Source of the DNA: Pycnopodia helianthoides
Taxonomy: Eukaryota; Echinodermata; Asteroidea; Forcipulatida; Asteriidae
Assembly: GCA_032158295.1 (NCBI GenBank)
Contig: CM063250.1
Coordinates: 4,885,001 to 4,949,000, forward strand
Length of the DNA: 64,000 nt
Direction of reading: 5' to 3'
The notes beneath the pieces are model-generated. The model was not told the DNA's origin. It worked only from the letters and a program-made list of their open reading frames with translations, and searched no databases. Of this stretch, positions 13,200 through 46,177 are shown piece by piece; position 1 is the first letter of the stretch, and the number at the start of each line of letters is the position of its first letter. Position numbers and translations under genes: made by a program.

Positions 13200-32440
<19,241 letters not shown>

Positions 32441-33639
32441 ATATCAGAGGTCAAAGGTCAAGACGATAACTGCTTTGTACATAGGTAGTTGCTCCCGTAG
32501 AAGTAGTGTATTGTTCTAGAACTTACCAAAGACGTGTGATTAGAAGAGCTTGTAGAAGAGGTTCAAGGGTCATGCAGGGTCACCATGTTGTTTTCCAATA
32601 TAGACCTTATGCACATGACGACATTAGTGTAGGGCGCCCTTGGCTAGCGGAGTCAAAAAGTTGCTCATTGGCCCATCACGTGCGCTGCTTGTACTATAGA
32701 TGTGCGTTTGTTTCATCCATTGTTTCATCATTGTTTGACCGCTAAGATGGTGGTGCGATGACATCAATGCGACAAGGGTCCGTTGTGATATGGGCAGTGA
32801 TTTATCCTGTTGGTACGTCATTGCTTTTACAGGCGTGCGCATCTGCTACATGCCCAAAGTTTTGCGCTACATCTGGCTCCAAAGCCGGTGTCCTAGGGAA
32901 AACCTGTCCCCCGGAGATTCCGTCCCCCCATATGGGAAATTTACACAGGTTGAAGGAGGTTGATTGGAAAGAGGGCGCTTTCAGAAGAAATTTTTTCACA
33001 GTTTGCCGTATGGGGGGGACAGAATCTCCCCCCACACTGGCATAATGTTTGTGCGTAATTTGACCAATAATCACAAATTTCATCGTTCAAAGGCATTTCT
33101 TAGAACAGAAACTTGTAATACTGAGAAGACCTTGAGTCATTGAAGAACGTATGTAAAAGTCAATTTTAATTAAACTTGTCTTCTTACATAAATCCTCAAT
33201 GCAACTCCTATGGGCTTCTGAAAATCGGTGGAATCAGTTTGTGTGAAGTGGCCGTGGCGTACAGTGGAATTACAAATCACACTTCCGAACAGGTTATAAT
33301 TTATGACATCATGCATAGGGTCTAAGGGAACCACAAAACCATGCATTATAACGTACTGTCATGTAAACATGCTTTCAATTGATTTATAACAAACTATGAA
33401 TGCACATTCCACAGTTAATTCACCAGTAACTTTTTGTAAAAATTCTGGATTTCATTTGGACCTTGAATTTCAAGCAACTTCTCAGAAACAACTCCATTGG
33501 ATTTTAGGCCCAGGTATAACAGTATGAACTAAGAAATGATAAGTTTTCCATATCAATCAACTCATTAGGTGATGGCTCAACTACCCAAAAGATGCCATCT
33601 TTACGGGGCAACTTGTTTTAAATTTTTGTTTATGAGCTT

Positions 33640-33905
33640 ACCTCACCAGGGGCATGTTGCCACCTGCTCCTTGGGCTGAAACAGGGTTCCCCCTTCACAG
33701 TCCGTAAGGATGTAGGCATGGGTATCATCCACATAGGAGCCTGGCTGGTGGAGCAGAATGCACTAACCTTCCCAACTTTTTTACGAAGCAATTATGGTTA
33801 AGTGCCTTGCTCAAGGGCACAAGTGTCATGACCGGGATTCGAACCCACACTGTGCCTCTGACAGCACCAGAGCTTGGGTCCGGTGAACTAGACACTCAGC
33901 TTTGA
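33640..33905 (-). repeat. SINE with tRNA-like box B
   Basis: Contains agtgccttgctcaagggcac and gaccgggattcgaaccca. The second reads as a box B on the minus strand. No target duplication was fixed. Confidence 0.5.
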
Positions 33906-34236
33906 GCTGCGTCAAGCGTTCTAACTTTTCTATGCAGCCAAATGGTTCACCAACCAATCATGCGTGGCATTCGATAGAACTCCTGCAGGCCGGTAGAAAC
34001 GCAAAACTCACAGTTGTGCCTTGAAAAATTACCGAATTGCCCGTAAAGATGTTTGACTTTAACACTATGCGATGTCAAGTGGGAACTATTTATTGAGGGT
34101 TGTTTTTGTATTGGTTAAATGACACCCTAAATATCCACCAGTTGCACAAAAATGAAATCAACTAGAAATGTTGACATAAAAGTAGATTGTTGTTTAGATG
34201 GGATTCAAAAAGAGCTTGAACAGTGGACAATGATCA

Positions 34237-34470
34237 GGAGCAAAGGTAGACTTGACTCAAGTCTGACTTCAGCCCTTGATCTACATCTGTGCTGCAGTAT
34301 TATTATATGACAGTAGTCAGGAGCAAAGGTAGACTTGACTCAAGTCTGACTTCAGTCCTTGGTCTGTATCTGTGCTGCAGTTAAAGTATGATAATAATCA
34401 GGAGCAAAGGTAGTCTTGACTCAAGTCTGAACTAAGTCCTTGGTCTGCATCTATTTTTCAGTATTATAGT
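34237..34470 (+). repeat. 82-bp tandem repeat, three copies
   Basis: Units start at 34237, 34320 and 34401 with ggagcaaaggtagacttgac. Spacing is 83 and 81 bp. They lie in the presumed EZH2 3' UTR. Confidence 0.85.
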
Positions 34471-34669
34471 ATGACAACAATCCTACAATTAATTCAATCG
34501 GAAATAGCGGTTTTAATGAAGTTTATTTAAAAATTATTACGGATTAATTGTATGAATGTGTCGATGCTTTAAAAAACTTTTCTAAATCAACAGTAATAAC
34601 ATTCTTAATTTTTTTACCTGTTTTGTTACTGTTGAGAAATTGGTCACATCCATTAGGTTACATGTACAT

Positions 34670-34692
34670 AATAAACACAAAGAATGAATAAA
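34670..34692 (+). terminator. Candidate EZH2 polyadenylation signals
   Basis: AATAAA occurs at 34670-34675 and again at 34687-34692. They are the first matches I noticed downstream of the stop at 32440 on this strand. They would imply a 3' UTR of about 2.25 kb containing a SINE and an 82-bp tandem repeat. Speculative without transcripts. Confidence 0.25.
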
Positions 34693-35248
34693 AAATTAGT
34701 TCAATAGAAGAATTTTGTTGAAGTCTCAGTTACTTTTAGGTCGATGAAAGAGCAACAAAATGGGGAGAATGGGGTTTGGGTTGGATTTAGAACTGCTTTT
34801 TTGGTTCTCAAATAATTGCGTAGGCAGAGTTTATTTAGTTGACTTGAAGTATTTATTGCACTTTTGTTCCCCTTGATGTAGTTGTCTAAAAATTGAAAGT
34901 TACATGTTATTTTGTGCAGGGTTTGAGGTAACTTTTCCGGGGGTTTCTTCCCATTCTATTTTTACCGATTTTGACAGCTTTTCCAGACCGTCGGTCATGA
35001 CTATCTTTTCTTGTACAAACTGCGCCGTTCCCACTTTTGAGGCATAAAACTGTCAGTTGTACTATTGGACTTTGACATGCTTGACCACCCTCCTAAATTA
35101 ATGAGGTCGAACCAGGTCGTGTAGCTGTGCGCGTGTTAAGCGCATTTTAAGGATTTGCCCAATCTGGAGATTGCGCTGATCATTTTTACAATTTTGTCTT
35201 CGAGTATGGGTATATATGTCCTTTGATGTCCAGATGACAGGCGATTAT

Positions 35249-35639
35249 TTAAAGGAACATTACATAATTGGTAAGAAAAAACTTGTAAAATATACTTTTG
35301 ATCACAGATTTACATAAAACTTACACGGTCTAATGATGATGATAGTAGAAAACATCCCTTGAAATATTTCTGTCTGAAATGCCATATTTGATGAGAAATG
35401 AATAAACTAATTTTCCGATTGGAGTTTATCGCTCAGTGAGCGTTTTATTCTTTGTTGAATCTATATGATTTCATGCAAATGTGTAATCGGTTTTTCACTG
35501 TTTTCTAGTGACCCAGATGGCCGATCGATCTCAAACTTCTACAGGTTTGTCAGTTTATGTATATGGTGGATTACATAAAGCGCTTGCACTGCCAGCAACT
35601 GTTTTGTTAGCAAAAACCAATTCTGTAATGTTCCTTTAA
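35249..35639. mobile_element. TTAA MITE, family A, copy 5
   Basis: Intact ends and TTAA duplication, about 390 bp. Confidence 0.85.
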
Positions 35640-35750
35640 GTGGCTGCAGCCACATCATTATCGGTAGGGAAATATCGGTAGGGTAGGTTGGGAGCAGAGT
35701 AGAATACAATGATCCACACAAATATGCCTCGAAATTGCGTGGTTTTCCTT

Positions 35751-35839
35751 GAACTTTGCGAACTAACACAGTCGGCCATTTTATGGAGTCAAACTTTTGA
35801 CTCCACAAAATGGCCGACCGTGTTAGTTCGCAAAGTTCG
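35751..35839. repeat. Small inverted repeat with the AAAATGGCCGAC motif
   Basis: Arms of about 35 bp (gaactttgcgaactaacaca and its inverse) with a loop near 35790. One arm recurs alone at about 217-245. Confidence 0.75.
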
Positions 35840-36024
35840 CTTTTTATAGACCAACTCGACCGATCAAAGGCAACGTGTGACTTTAAGATATCTTAACCAC
35901 GTGTTCTTTGTGCGAAATGACTAAGAAAATAAAAGAAATTCTGCAAGGCAGACAATCTGTCTGTAAAATACGAAATTTAAATAGGCCAGACTGTAGCACA
36001 CCATTATCATAAACAACGTTTTTT

Positions 36025-36536
36025 GAAGGAACATTACAGAATTGGTAAGAAAAAAAACTTGCAAAGTATACTTTTTGATCAAAGATTAACATAAAACTTA
36101 CATAAACACGGTCTAAAGACGGTAAAAAAAATGGCTTGTTGTATTTTAAAGGAATTACAGAATTGGTTTTTGCTAACAAAACAGTTGCTTGCAATGTAAG
36201 CACTTTATTTAATCCACCATATACATAAACTGACAAACCTGTAGAAGTTTGAGATCGATCGGCCATCTGGATCACGAGAAAATAGTGAAAAACCGATTAC
36301 ACATTTGCATGACATCATATAGATTTAACCGTGAATAAAACGCTCACCGAGCGATAAACTCCAATCGGAAAATTAGTTTATTCATTTCTCATCAAATATG
36401 GCATTTCAGACAGAAATATTTCAAGGGATGTTTTCTACTATCATCATCATTAGACCGTGTAAGTTTTATGTAAATCTGTGATCAAAAAGTATATTTTACA
36501 AGTTTTTTCCATACCAATTCTGTAATGTTCCTTTAA
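36025..36536. mobile_element. TTAA MITE, family A, copy 6 with a truncated copy attached
   Basis: A left fragment (36025 to about 36120) is followed by an almost complete copy from TTAA 36146 to TTAA 36536. One copy probably broke or recombined with the other. Confidence 0.75.
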
Positions 36537-36836
36537 ATTGGAAAAAAACATCCAAACTCCTCCCCTTTTCCATTGATACTTTCATGGACGATCTCATCCT
36601 GTAGAAATGCCATTGTTCAAGGTAGATAGGTGCGTTTGGAAAGAGGCTTCGCTGGCTCTCACTCCCTAGAAGACACATCTTTAACATTCAGGGTACCAGC
36701 GGAGAAGCGCGGGAATCTCGTCCTGCAGTTATTTAAATTTGTTTTGTGTTGAAAGGAGAATTACACTGTTGTTTGTATTATGGCAGTACACCGTGACGAT
36801 TAAACCCTGCTGTTAAGAAACTCCGTGTGAATTCAA

Positions 36837-38369
36837 ATGGCTGCATGCATCTCGTTTACTGGACCCCGGGGCATGATGGCGTTGCAGTTTTTTTTGGAAG
36901 GTAAGAAAAGTCATCAAATCCTCTATTTTATGATTCTTATAGAACATAACAACATAGCAACATTGTCTGTAAAACTCTATAGGCCTAACTTCGATTCCCG
37001 AACTGCAATGCCCAAACAAAACAACACAATTATAGTATTGCTTGTATGTTGACTCTGAAAGCATCGTAATAAACCGTGTGTTATGGATTGGCTCGAGTAT
37101 TGCTGTACCACAAATCCAGGTTGTCCCGTCATGATATCTAGGCCTCGGTCCTTTAACGACAATTACTTTTTTAGAAGGAAAAGGGGATCTATCAAAACTC
37201 ACATAGAATTCGAACGGACTTTTTCATCGGCGACCTGGTGCACCCTCGCACACGCCCCACCCTCTAAAATGGCGTTTAGCGAGTAACATTGTTAACACCA
37301 CCGTAGACCCATCAATGGTTTATTTTCAGGATTTACACTTTGTATAAGTTCAAATGTCATATCTGTATATACATTCTGTTAATATTTCTATTTATACATG
37401 TAAGTGTATAATAATAGTATGGGGTTGAACAAAGAAAAATTTACTAGAGCGGGATTTGAACCAACGACCTCCGGAGTCGCATCCCCTCAAGGTGATCCCG
37501 TGGCTGCTGCTTCCCAGGTTGTATCGTAAACTTGGGTGTGATCCCTGGCTACACGGCAGTTAACGGTTGTATGGCTTCTGACTGGAACCCCCGAACAAAG
37601 ATATTGACAAAATAGGGAGACCTCCAATATAGGGCTAGATAGCTCAGTTGGTAGAGCGCCGGTACGTTAATCCGGAGGTCGTTGGTTCAAATCCCGCTCT
37701 AGTCAATTTTTCTTTGTTCAACCCCATACTATTTGAAATTTACCCAGTCAGTTTCCCTTGCGGTTTATTACTTGTATAATAATAGTAATATTTCCAAAAA
37801 TTCCCCCGGAAAGTGTGTGTCTGATACGGCACTTTGCCGCTCTACTCCAGATATACTAATAGTAGAATTTCTTCTACCAGAAACAACTATTTGAATATTA
37901 GGCTGTTTATAAAAGGGTTAAAATGTATATGGTATACCTCACATGGCATTTAAGAACAATTTGAATAAAATATGGTTGTTTCAGTTTTTAAAGCCTTTGC
38001 TGCTGGTACATTAGTACACGACTAGCCTTATTACATCATAAAAAGTATAAAAATTGTATTAATTTTTATTTATTTGTTTGCTTTATATTTTTAACGGCTT
38101 CGTTTATCACACATTTTGTTGTAATCACCCACCCTATGCAATACAACCTTATTTCTAATTTTGACGCGTTGAGATGGTAATCCCTTGATGAATGGTGATT
38201 ATTTACTGATTATTTATTGATTAATAATTTCGATCTGTCCTTTTATCTATCAGATGATGCCTATCCTGATCCTTGTAATACTACCCAAGAAGCTGCAATC
38301 ACAGTGCATGGACTGGACTCCTGGCAGATGCAAAGTGCACTGAGTGAAACAACACCATTCGGGCAGTGA
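36837..38369 (+). CDS. Possible two-exon gene for a 59-residue protein
   Basis: Exon 1 is 36837-36900: ATG, then MAACISFTGPRGMMALQFFL, ending in phase 1 at a strong gtaaga donor. Exon 2 is 38254-38369: acceptor tatcag, then an in-frame run including DDAYPDPCNTTQEAA and a TGA stop. The phases match (G|AT) and the joined frame is 180 bp. I do not recognise the family. In its favour are good splice sites, matched phase and a non-repetitive exon 2 of ordinary composition. Against it are its size, the lack of a known homologue and no visible upstream promoter. Exon 1 could also belong to a longer gene spliced elsewhere. The intron holds a tRNA-derived element at 37427-37728. Confidence 0.4.
37427..37728 (+). 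repeat. tRNA-derived element, best-preserved copy
   Basis: The right end (about 37632-37706) has a nearly foldable tRNA: acceptor ggctaga/tctagtc, D stem gctc/gagc, and an anticodon loop with GTT at the centre. The T stem is mismatched. The left edge carries the inverted half-arm only. Flanks ttgaacaaagaaaaattta and its inverse mark the borders. Confidence 0.75.
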
Positions 38370-39119
38370 CGTAGTGTGCATCACGTGGACAAACATGGCC
38401 GTCTGGTAACAGTATATCCTTGACAAAAAAAATGAACAGACCCGTTGTTATAGTCTGTGTGTGTCAAAGTTTGTAGGTAAAATGATTGATAGAAGAAAGA
38501 CAAAAAATATCTTAATTGAACTGTTATTTTGTTTTTTCAAAAACAGTGAAACTCTAGCCTACCAGCGGTCTAAAACCTGGGAATTTCACCATCATTTCCT
38601 TTAAAAATAACCAATCATGCAGCTGGGTTTGTAACAAAAAATATGTATCTCTTGAGTATTTTATGGTGTACATTTGTCATAGATAAAAAGCATGCAAACC
38701 GGAAATACAAATATTCTCTTGAAACCCAATTTGATTCATATAAAATAGTTGATATTTGAAAGTATGGTGGCCCTGAAAGGACATCGAACAGTTACACTGC
38801 AAGCGCGCAGGTTGCTGCGGGACAGTTTTTTTACCTGGAATACCCCCCCCCCCCGTCCAGCAATTTATAAACTTGGGAATAAGGACCATGCTCTTTATTA
38901 GCAACTTGACGATCTCACTTGAAGGCAGGCATTGTAACTCTAGCATGATTATAAATGAACATGCGTTTCCAGGGCTGACCACACCACGTTATAACAAGAT
39001 GACCAGTAATTTGATTAAGAAAAAACATTTACCATGAGGTAGGCTTGTATAACATCCTCTCGTGACGCGTATCAACTCGACTTGGACAGTAAATCACGCT
39101 CGGCATAATTACAACTATT

Positions 39120-39511
39120 TTAAAGGCACTGGACACTATTGGTAATTACTCAAAATAATTGTTAGCGTAAAAACTTACTTGGTAAAGAGCAATGGAGAGC
39201 TGTTGATAGTATAAAACATTGTGAGAAACGGCTCCCTCTGAAGTACTAACGTAGTTCTTGAGAAAGAAGTAATTTCTCACTAAAACATTTGAATGGATTT
39301 TGAGACCTCACGCATGAGGTCTCGAAATCAAGCATCTGAAAGCACACAACTTCGTGTGACAAGGGTGTTTTTTTCTTCCATTATTATCTCGCAACTTCGA
39401 CGACCAATTGAGTTCAAATTTTCATAGGTTTGTTATTTTGTGCATATGTTGAGATACACCAAGTGAGAAGACTGGTCTTTGACAATTACCAAAGGTGTCC
39501 AGTGTCTTTAA
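39120..39511. mobile_element. TTAA MITE, family C, complete copy
   Basis: Starts TTAAAGGCACTGGACACTAT and ends aggtgtccagtgtctTTAA. A central hairpin, tgagacctcacgcatgagg, is present. Confidence 0.85.
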
Positions 39512-41210
39512 GAGGCTGTTCGCAGGATATTTGAGGGAAATTTTGTCATTAAAAAATAAGTTTCAATGCAGTTGGATGAAAGCTAAAGTTAAACAAAAAT
39601 GTTTGAATGAAAAACAATTTTAAAAGGACTTTTTGTAACATGAAATGACGAGAAGGTGGTCATAAATTTTGATGAATTTTGAAGTCTTGGCGTGGGGTTC
39701 GGACTTTGGACCAATACTGACGATCGGACTCGGACTTTGACTGCTCCGGCTTCGCACTTTGACTTTAGGCTCGGGATGGAATACAAGTTTGCCTCAGAGG
39801 TTTTCCTATTGTCAGTATATAGGCCTATTATTACAGACGTTACAATTTTATGAATGTTGAAGTAGAAATAGAAGAAAATTTCATATCGCCATTTCTATTA
39901 TGTAATTATTCAGTCTATCTGTTATTCCAGTTAGAATGATACGGTACAACCTGAGCATTCATTTCAAAAGTGTTATTTGTCGGTAAAGAGAAAATATGTT
40001 GAAATATTTTTGTTTTATAATAACAAGCAACCAACTTGCTTCAGTCCAAAAAAACTTTAAAATTCCACATTTCCTTTGAACATTGCTGTTACAAAGAATA
40101 AGAAAAACAGCTTTTCAAGAGGCATTTCGCTCAGTTACATACTCGGTGTCAGACCGTATCATTCAGTACATGTACAGGGCAATGATATTAACAATGATCA
40201 TGCTACAGCTATCTTCACATTCCCTGTAAAGTTGCCATAACGAGGCTGGACCAAAAACTTAGTCTGTCCCCATTTAAACAATTATAAGAAATACCTTTCT
40301 TTGTGATTGATATTGTAACACGGATTGAAACAGAGATGGCTGTAGTATGAGATATCTTATATTGACGGGCAGGGAAACCAAACTGAGGGAATTAAAGGGG
40401 CACAACAATATTGTTAAAGCAGCCGGACTTAGATTCTTGTGGTGATGATCATCAGAGTAAAGAGTCCATACTGCATAAATTCTCGAAGGCATCATAATAT
40501 TATTATAGACGTTAAAAGAACTGTCAACCAACAGTGAATTTTGTTAAAAATAAACTTTGTTCTTTCGAAAAAAAATAAACAATATAAAAAGGAAAAAAAG
40601 GAAAAAGAAAAGAAAATCATCAATTTATAAAATCAGAACTTAATTTACATTTGTTCTGATATAGAGAAAACACTACAATATTGTATTTTGCGGATAAAAC
40701 TATTGCAAGAGACTGTTTATCACATGGCATTTTTAGTCTATAAACAATAATCATCATCCCCAGTAATTTCAAAAGTATTATGTTTGTATAACGCATGGTT
40801 CAATCTGATATTTGTTAATGTTCAAAGGTGAAAAAAGAAGAAGTCACAATCAGGTCAAAATTTGAACGATATAAGCAGTTGGCTTCTCCATAATTTTAGG
40901 GCAGTTGGGCCTATATGGTTGCTGATAGTTTGTGCTGAAAACTATGTCAGATTTTCTAATCAAAAAGTTTTAAAAGAGCCGTTGAAACCTTCTTATATCG
41001 TCTGCCGTGTGGATGTGTGTTGCCCCTCAGACTGCTGTGAGAATTCACAAGGTCTTTTTATAACCGACCTATATGGCTTGGTATCTTCACCAAAGATGAG
41101 AAGTTTTTTTTGAAATAAAGCACACCTATAATAATGGCATCAAAACTGATCAAACATGCCGAGCTGAGTGTGTTTTCCAGGCTTCTACATAAGGCTGACA
41201 TTATGGGAAG

Positions 41211-41560
41211 CGGCTGGACTTAGATTCTTGTGGCGATGGCCATCAGAGTAAAGAGTCCATCCCGCATGCGTGTGTTCTAAATTCTCAAAGGCATCATTAG
41301 TTTTTAATGAGCGGCCGGACTTAGATTCTTGTGGTGATGACCATCAGAGTAAAGAGTCCATAGATACCGCGTGAGTGTGTTCTAAATTATTTAAGGCATC
41401 ATTAGAGTCAGCGGCTGGACTTAGATTCTTGTGGTGATGACCATCAGAGTAAAGAGTCCATAGATACCGCGTGAGTGTGTTCTAAATTATTTAAGGCATT
41501 ATTAGAGTCAGCGGCTGGACTTAGATTCTTGTGGTGATGGCCATCAGAGTAAAGAGTCCA
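41211..41560 (+). repeat. Tandem repeat, unit about 101 bp, four copies
   Basis: Units begin gcggctggacttagattctt at about 41211, 41312, 41413 and 41514. A lone relative sits at 40425-40500. The two middle units are almost identical. Confidence 0.85.
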
Positions 41561-41720
41561 AAAAAGCAAGACTTACAACAAAAGATGCCAGTGTCTTCAA
41601 AGACACGTGATCCTGACGGATGGATTCTGTCCTCCCGAAAGAGGGCCTTATAGACAACTGAAGAAGCCTTCATTATTGCTTCTCATATTGATCTTCAACT
41701 TCAATATTTTCTTCAAGACA

Positions 41721-41832
41721 ATGGCACGGTATAAGATGGTTTCAAAGAAGGCTCATTCTGCTAAGAAATTTCCTATTGGCACGGTATAAGATGGTTTCAA
41801 AGAAGGCTAATTCTGCTAAGAAATTTCCTATA
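41721..41832 (+). repeat. 57-bp direct duplication
   Basis: The segment starting ggcacggtataagatggttt occurs twice in a row with one base difference. Confidence 0.9.
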
Positions 41833-43564
41833 TAGCTATTGATTATTTCAATTGAACCATGTGTTGCGTAACAGCTGAAGTTCATTTCCACTTAATGAAC
41901 ACTAAATGTTCTTATAAAGACTGGGAGATATGGATTCGGCCCTGTCTTGTGTAGATGACAGTATAATACTAAACATGCCATGTTAATAGTTTATCCGTTT
42001 TCTTTTATTTGATAACCCTGAAAACGTCTAATATAAAACGTTTTCATTTTTTGGAAAAATTTCTCTTTACAACAATTTTTTTTCAGCTACCAAAACAAAA
42101 GAAGAGAAGTAAAAGCCACATGAAAAAATAGTTCACAACAAACTTTTCATGAAAACAGATTTTCCTACTGTGAGAGAAAACAAAGTGTTAACAAAAATAT
42201 TGATGAAATAATGACTCGCCCCTGTACAACTGTATTTAATGGTTTAATTCGGTTACATGTTTGTTCATAAAATATTGTGGAGGCGAGTAGCGGTTGGCTT
42301 TGGTGATCAAGGGTTTGACATCCCCCTAATAAAGTGGTGTCCCAGGTCCACCTACCCAGGGTGGTAGTACCTGGTGTGGGCCCCGCCCAGGGTAACGGGT
42401 AATCGGTTTTTTTTTTTTTACAACCGATGAGCAGATCTGAATGGAACATTTACAAATGCAGATGAACATTGAACTCTGGTACTCAGTAAAACAGCGGGAG
42501 TTTTAAGAGCCGATTCTAAGTCTCCGACTTGATCTAAAGACTACTCAAGTCATACACCTGTATTTGAAAACATCTGACAACAAGAACTATCGCTGGCATC
42601 TCCAGTGCATGATGTGGACCTACTGCAGCTATACGTCCCATTCATTATGAACCAAGTTCAAAGATAATTGATGATCGTTGGCATTCCGGACACTGATTGA
42701 ACCAATTAAAATTGTACATAAACATTGAACTTGAATGCAGAGTATGTTGATGGAGTCACTCGCGAAGTTCCAAACGGTATCGAATTCATACAGCACACGT
42801 GAAAATGCAGACACAGTTCAGCAGTTGTTCAATTCCATCTTCAAATTGAAACCGCCTGTCTTCAAAACAAAGATCTTTGATCATTGTTCGGGCGCCACAT
42901 TGGAATCGGCTTGAGAGACATGAACTACATCGAGTGTGATTCAAGTGAAATGACTTAATAGCTAAAGGATTGTATTTAAACAAATGGTGAATAGCTGCCA
43001 ATGAATGTTGTGATTCGGTAACACCCCTGAGAACGTTACAACAGCAGGAGACATAAACTGCATCCTCGTAATCAGAGTGTGATTTCCAAGTGAAATGACT
43101 TCAGCTAAACAATTGTATCTAATGGTGGACAGCTACCAAATGAATGTTGGGGTTCGGTAACATCAAGAATGGAGTCACGTTGAGAACACAAAACATGAAA
43201 CATTGAGCTGTTGCATTAATGAGAAGAGTGAAGAAAACACGGACAAAATGACCGCCACCACCGCGTCTATCTCCTCCCAATACGAAATACATTTGTACAT
43301 TACATGTGACTGGAATAGCCGTGCTTTTTTAACTATCAACTTTGATTATTCGAAGTGCCCTAAGTTAATTTCGGGTTGAACAAAGAAAGATTGACTAGAG
43401 CGGGACGTGAACCCCTTCCGGGTTAACTTTAAATTAAGTTAAATGTTCATACCATAAGGGAACGGTAACAATACTTTGGAAATCATATAACAGTGACAAA
43501 GAAGCATTGTACCCAAAAGTTAGACTGAATAAGTTATCATAAGAAATGGCTAATAACTTTTTGT

Positions 43565-43959
43565 TTAAAGGAACATTACAGAATTGGTTTTTGCTAACAA
43601 AACATTTGCTGGCAGTGTAAGCACTTTATGTAATCCACCATATACATAAACTGACAAACCTGTAGCAGTTTGAGATCGATCGGCCATCTGGGTCACGAGA
43701 AAATTGTGAAAAGCCGATTACACATTTGCATGAAATCATATAGATTCAAAAAATGAATAAAACGCTCACTGAGCGATAAACTCCAATCGGAAAATTCGTT
43801 TATTCATTTCTCATCAAGTATGGCATTTCAGACAGAAATATTTCAAGGGATATTTTTCTACTATCATCATCATTAGACCGTGTAAGTTTTATGTAAATCT
43901 GTGATCAAAAAGTATATTTTACAAGTTTTGTTCTTATCAATTCTGTAATGTTCCTTTAA
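43565..43959. mobile_element. TTAA MITE, family A, copy 7
   Basis: Intact ends and TTAA at both sides. Confidence 0.85.
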
Positions 43960-45817
43960 TGGATAATGGAATCTTTTCCAAACTCCTCAATGGTATCAAT
44001 TCAAGTTATTTATACGTCTGTAGTAGTGTATATGCCTGTAATCACAATCAGAATATCTCAAAGGTTATATCATGTTAAAGTTGGTGTGTCAGCCCTCATG
44101 CATTGTTCCATTTTGGAAACAAACAATTACGTATAGCATTCGCAGGCGCGTTGGCACCATCTGTCTCACAGTCTCGTCGAATGCAGTCGCAAACCCCCCG
44201 TGGATCCAAGCCAATTAGCTGAGTAGCTTATAAACAATTATTCATCAAGAATAGATTGACCCAAATCACCCGACATCATCCCCACAATAACTCTTGTCTG
44301 TGCCACTTTGGGGATCAGCTAGCGATCGTTTAGAATTATCTTTTACATGCAATTAACTCCCCAAATAAATGGCAGGCCACGTGCAGGCAACAGCCGCATG
44401 TGGCGTTTAGTAATGCGGGGGGTGTCTATCTGGTCTTAATTTAAATGGCGGGAAATTATTATAATGCAGTTATCATGGATGCGGGCAAGTTGCATAAGTA
44501 GTCTTAATCACTTTTAATTGGACAATATTTGTTAGGCGTACCTTTCTTTTTATTGACTATTGCCTCTGAGTCGATCTATGTATTAACGCTGTATACTTTT
44601 ATAGGCCCTATTTTGAAACCAATCGATTCGATCAAGGCAGGGTACAGGATTTGACGGTCTTTTAACAAATCGATTTGCAATGTATCGACATGTAGGCCCT
44701 ATTTGTAGAAAAAATATATCAATAATAAGCATATCAAGTCTCGTCGGATTGTTGTCTAAAACTATCCAGATAATAAAACGAAATTGAATGGCTGAAACGG
44801 TCAAAACATTTTGAAATGAGAACAATTAAAATTGTTTTTTGATTGAAGAGTGGATAGCTGACCAATCTTACCTAATAGATTTCTTTTGATGAGTGTAGTT
44901 AAGTGTTTGACTGCGAAGTTTGGTTAGAAATTTACATTGGGATGGGTACAGCAAAAAAAGCTCATAATAATAACCATTTCAAGACCAAATCCTGTTTGCC
45001 CTGCCTTTAAACAAATTCTTGACATAATATGAATAAAATTAATTTGTTGATTTATTTATTTGCAGTGAGCCTTTGATGTGGATCAGACCTGAAAACAAGA
45101 TTGAATGGATGCAGTTAGACGAGCCTATAATAGGCATCTCTGCAACATCCTCCGGTGCTTTGCAGACAGAGCGGCAAATTAAAATAAAATTCAAAAGCTC
45201 AATCTTTGTTAAAACTATAGACCATGTGACCAGTGACATCACAATGTTTACAAAAGAGCCACAGAGCCAGGGCTTCATGCAGGCATGATTTGCACATAGT
45301 GCGGCAATGGAAGAAAACTTAAACACCTTTCATTTGATGGAGATTGCACTGTCTGAATTTTATCAGTATTTGATGTGGAGAAAGGGGGCACATCTCAAAA
45401 CTTGTGCAGCAGTTGTTTTTATAACTCTTGAATTGATGTGGAAATTATGACATAAAATGTAAAACTTATCATGAGGCAGTATCTTGCCTGCCAGAAAGGC
45501 CTGGAATGCACAAGGTCTTGATAAACAAAGGTTACATGGTCTATAACGTTTTACATCGTTGTTATAAAACGCAGTTGAGTTTTTTTTTCTTTATTATGCA
45601 ATGTAGAAATACAATAAAGGTCGGATATAATTAATTTGTACACTGGCACATTATTATAATAACAAGTCACATGATTCTTGGTAAAATCATACCACTTTTA
45701 TGTTTGTGTTATGGTTTGAATTTGCGTTCCAATCTAACATCAGTGAGTTTGAAATTGTGTACTCATGAATTATCACGATATCAAAAATGTGTGTTTTTCG
45801 GTTTGAAAAGTCGAGCT

Positions 45818-46177
45818 TTAACTTGGAAGGTATACGCAATATTGGAAATCACTCTAAAAATTAATGCAATAACAACTGACTTGGTTAGAAGTACAGCAAC
45901 TTTCGATAGTATAAAGCATTTTGAGAAATATTTCAATTCAAAATACACTGTAGTGTGGATATGGAAAAAAAAATATGTCAGTTTTTATCTCCCAAAATTT
46001 CTAAGATCTTAGAAACGTTTCTGTCATTATTCGCTGCGGATTTTTGCGATAATTAAAAAACGCGACCACCTTTTGAAATGAAATTTTCACAGTTTAGTTT
46101 TATTGTATCCATCTACATTTATATATGATTAAAACAATCAAACGGTCCCCCAAAACAAATGTATACTTTGCCTTTAA
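45818..46177. mobile_element. TTAA MITE, family E, copy 2
   Basis: Left end TTAACTTGGAAGGTATACGC is diverged; right end tatactttgcctTTAA is intact. Confidence 0.7.

Larger units (their letters stand above)
32441..36836. other. EZH2 3' UTR and intergenic stretch
   Basis: Contains the likely EZH2 3' UTR, a tRNA-like SINE (33640-33905), a three-copy 82-bp repeat (34237-34470), candidate poly(A) signals (34670-34692), two or three TTAA MITE copies (35249-36536) and a small inverted repeat (35751-35839). The open frame near 32758-33083, on both strands, lies in GC-rich unique sequence but has no recognisable protein. Confidence 0.5.

Noticed and set aside
32758..33083. Overlapping open frames of about 95 codons on both strands after EZH2
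   Set aside because: Overlap on both strands, no splice partners and no family features; probably 3' UTR.
39589..39786. 65-codon minus-strand open frame rich in Val, Arg and Ser
   Set aside because: No splice sites, start context or family match.
45073..45326. Short open frames after an acceptor-like cag
   Set aside because: Most of the frame lies in a dispersed repeat shared with 27116-27420. No partner exon was found.
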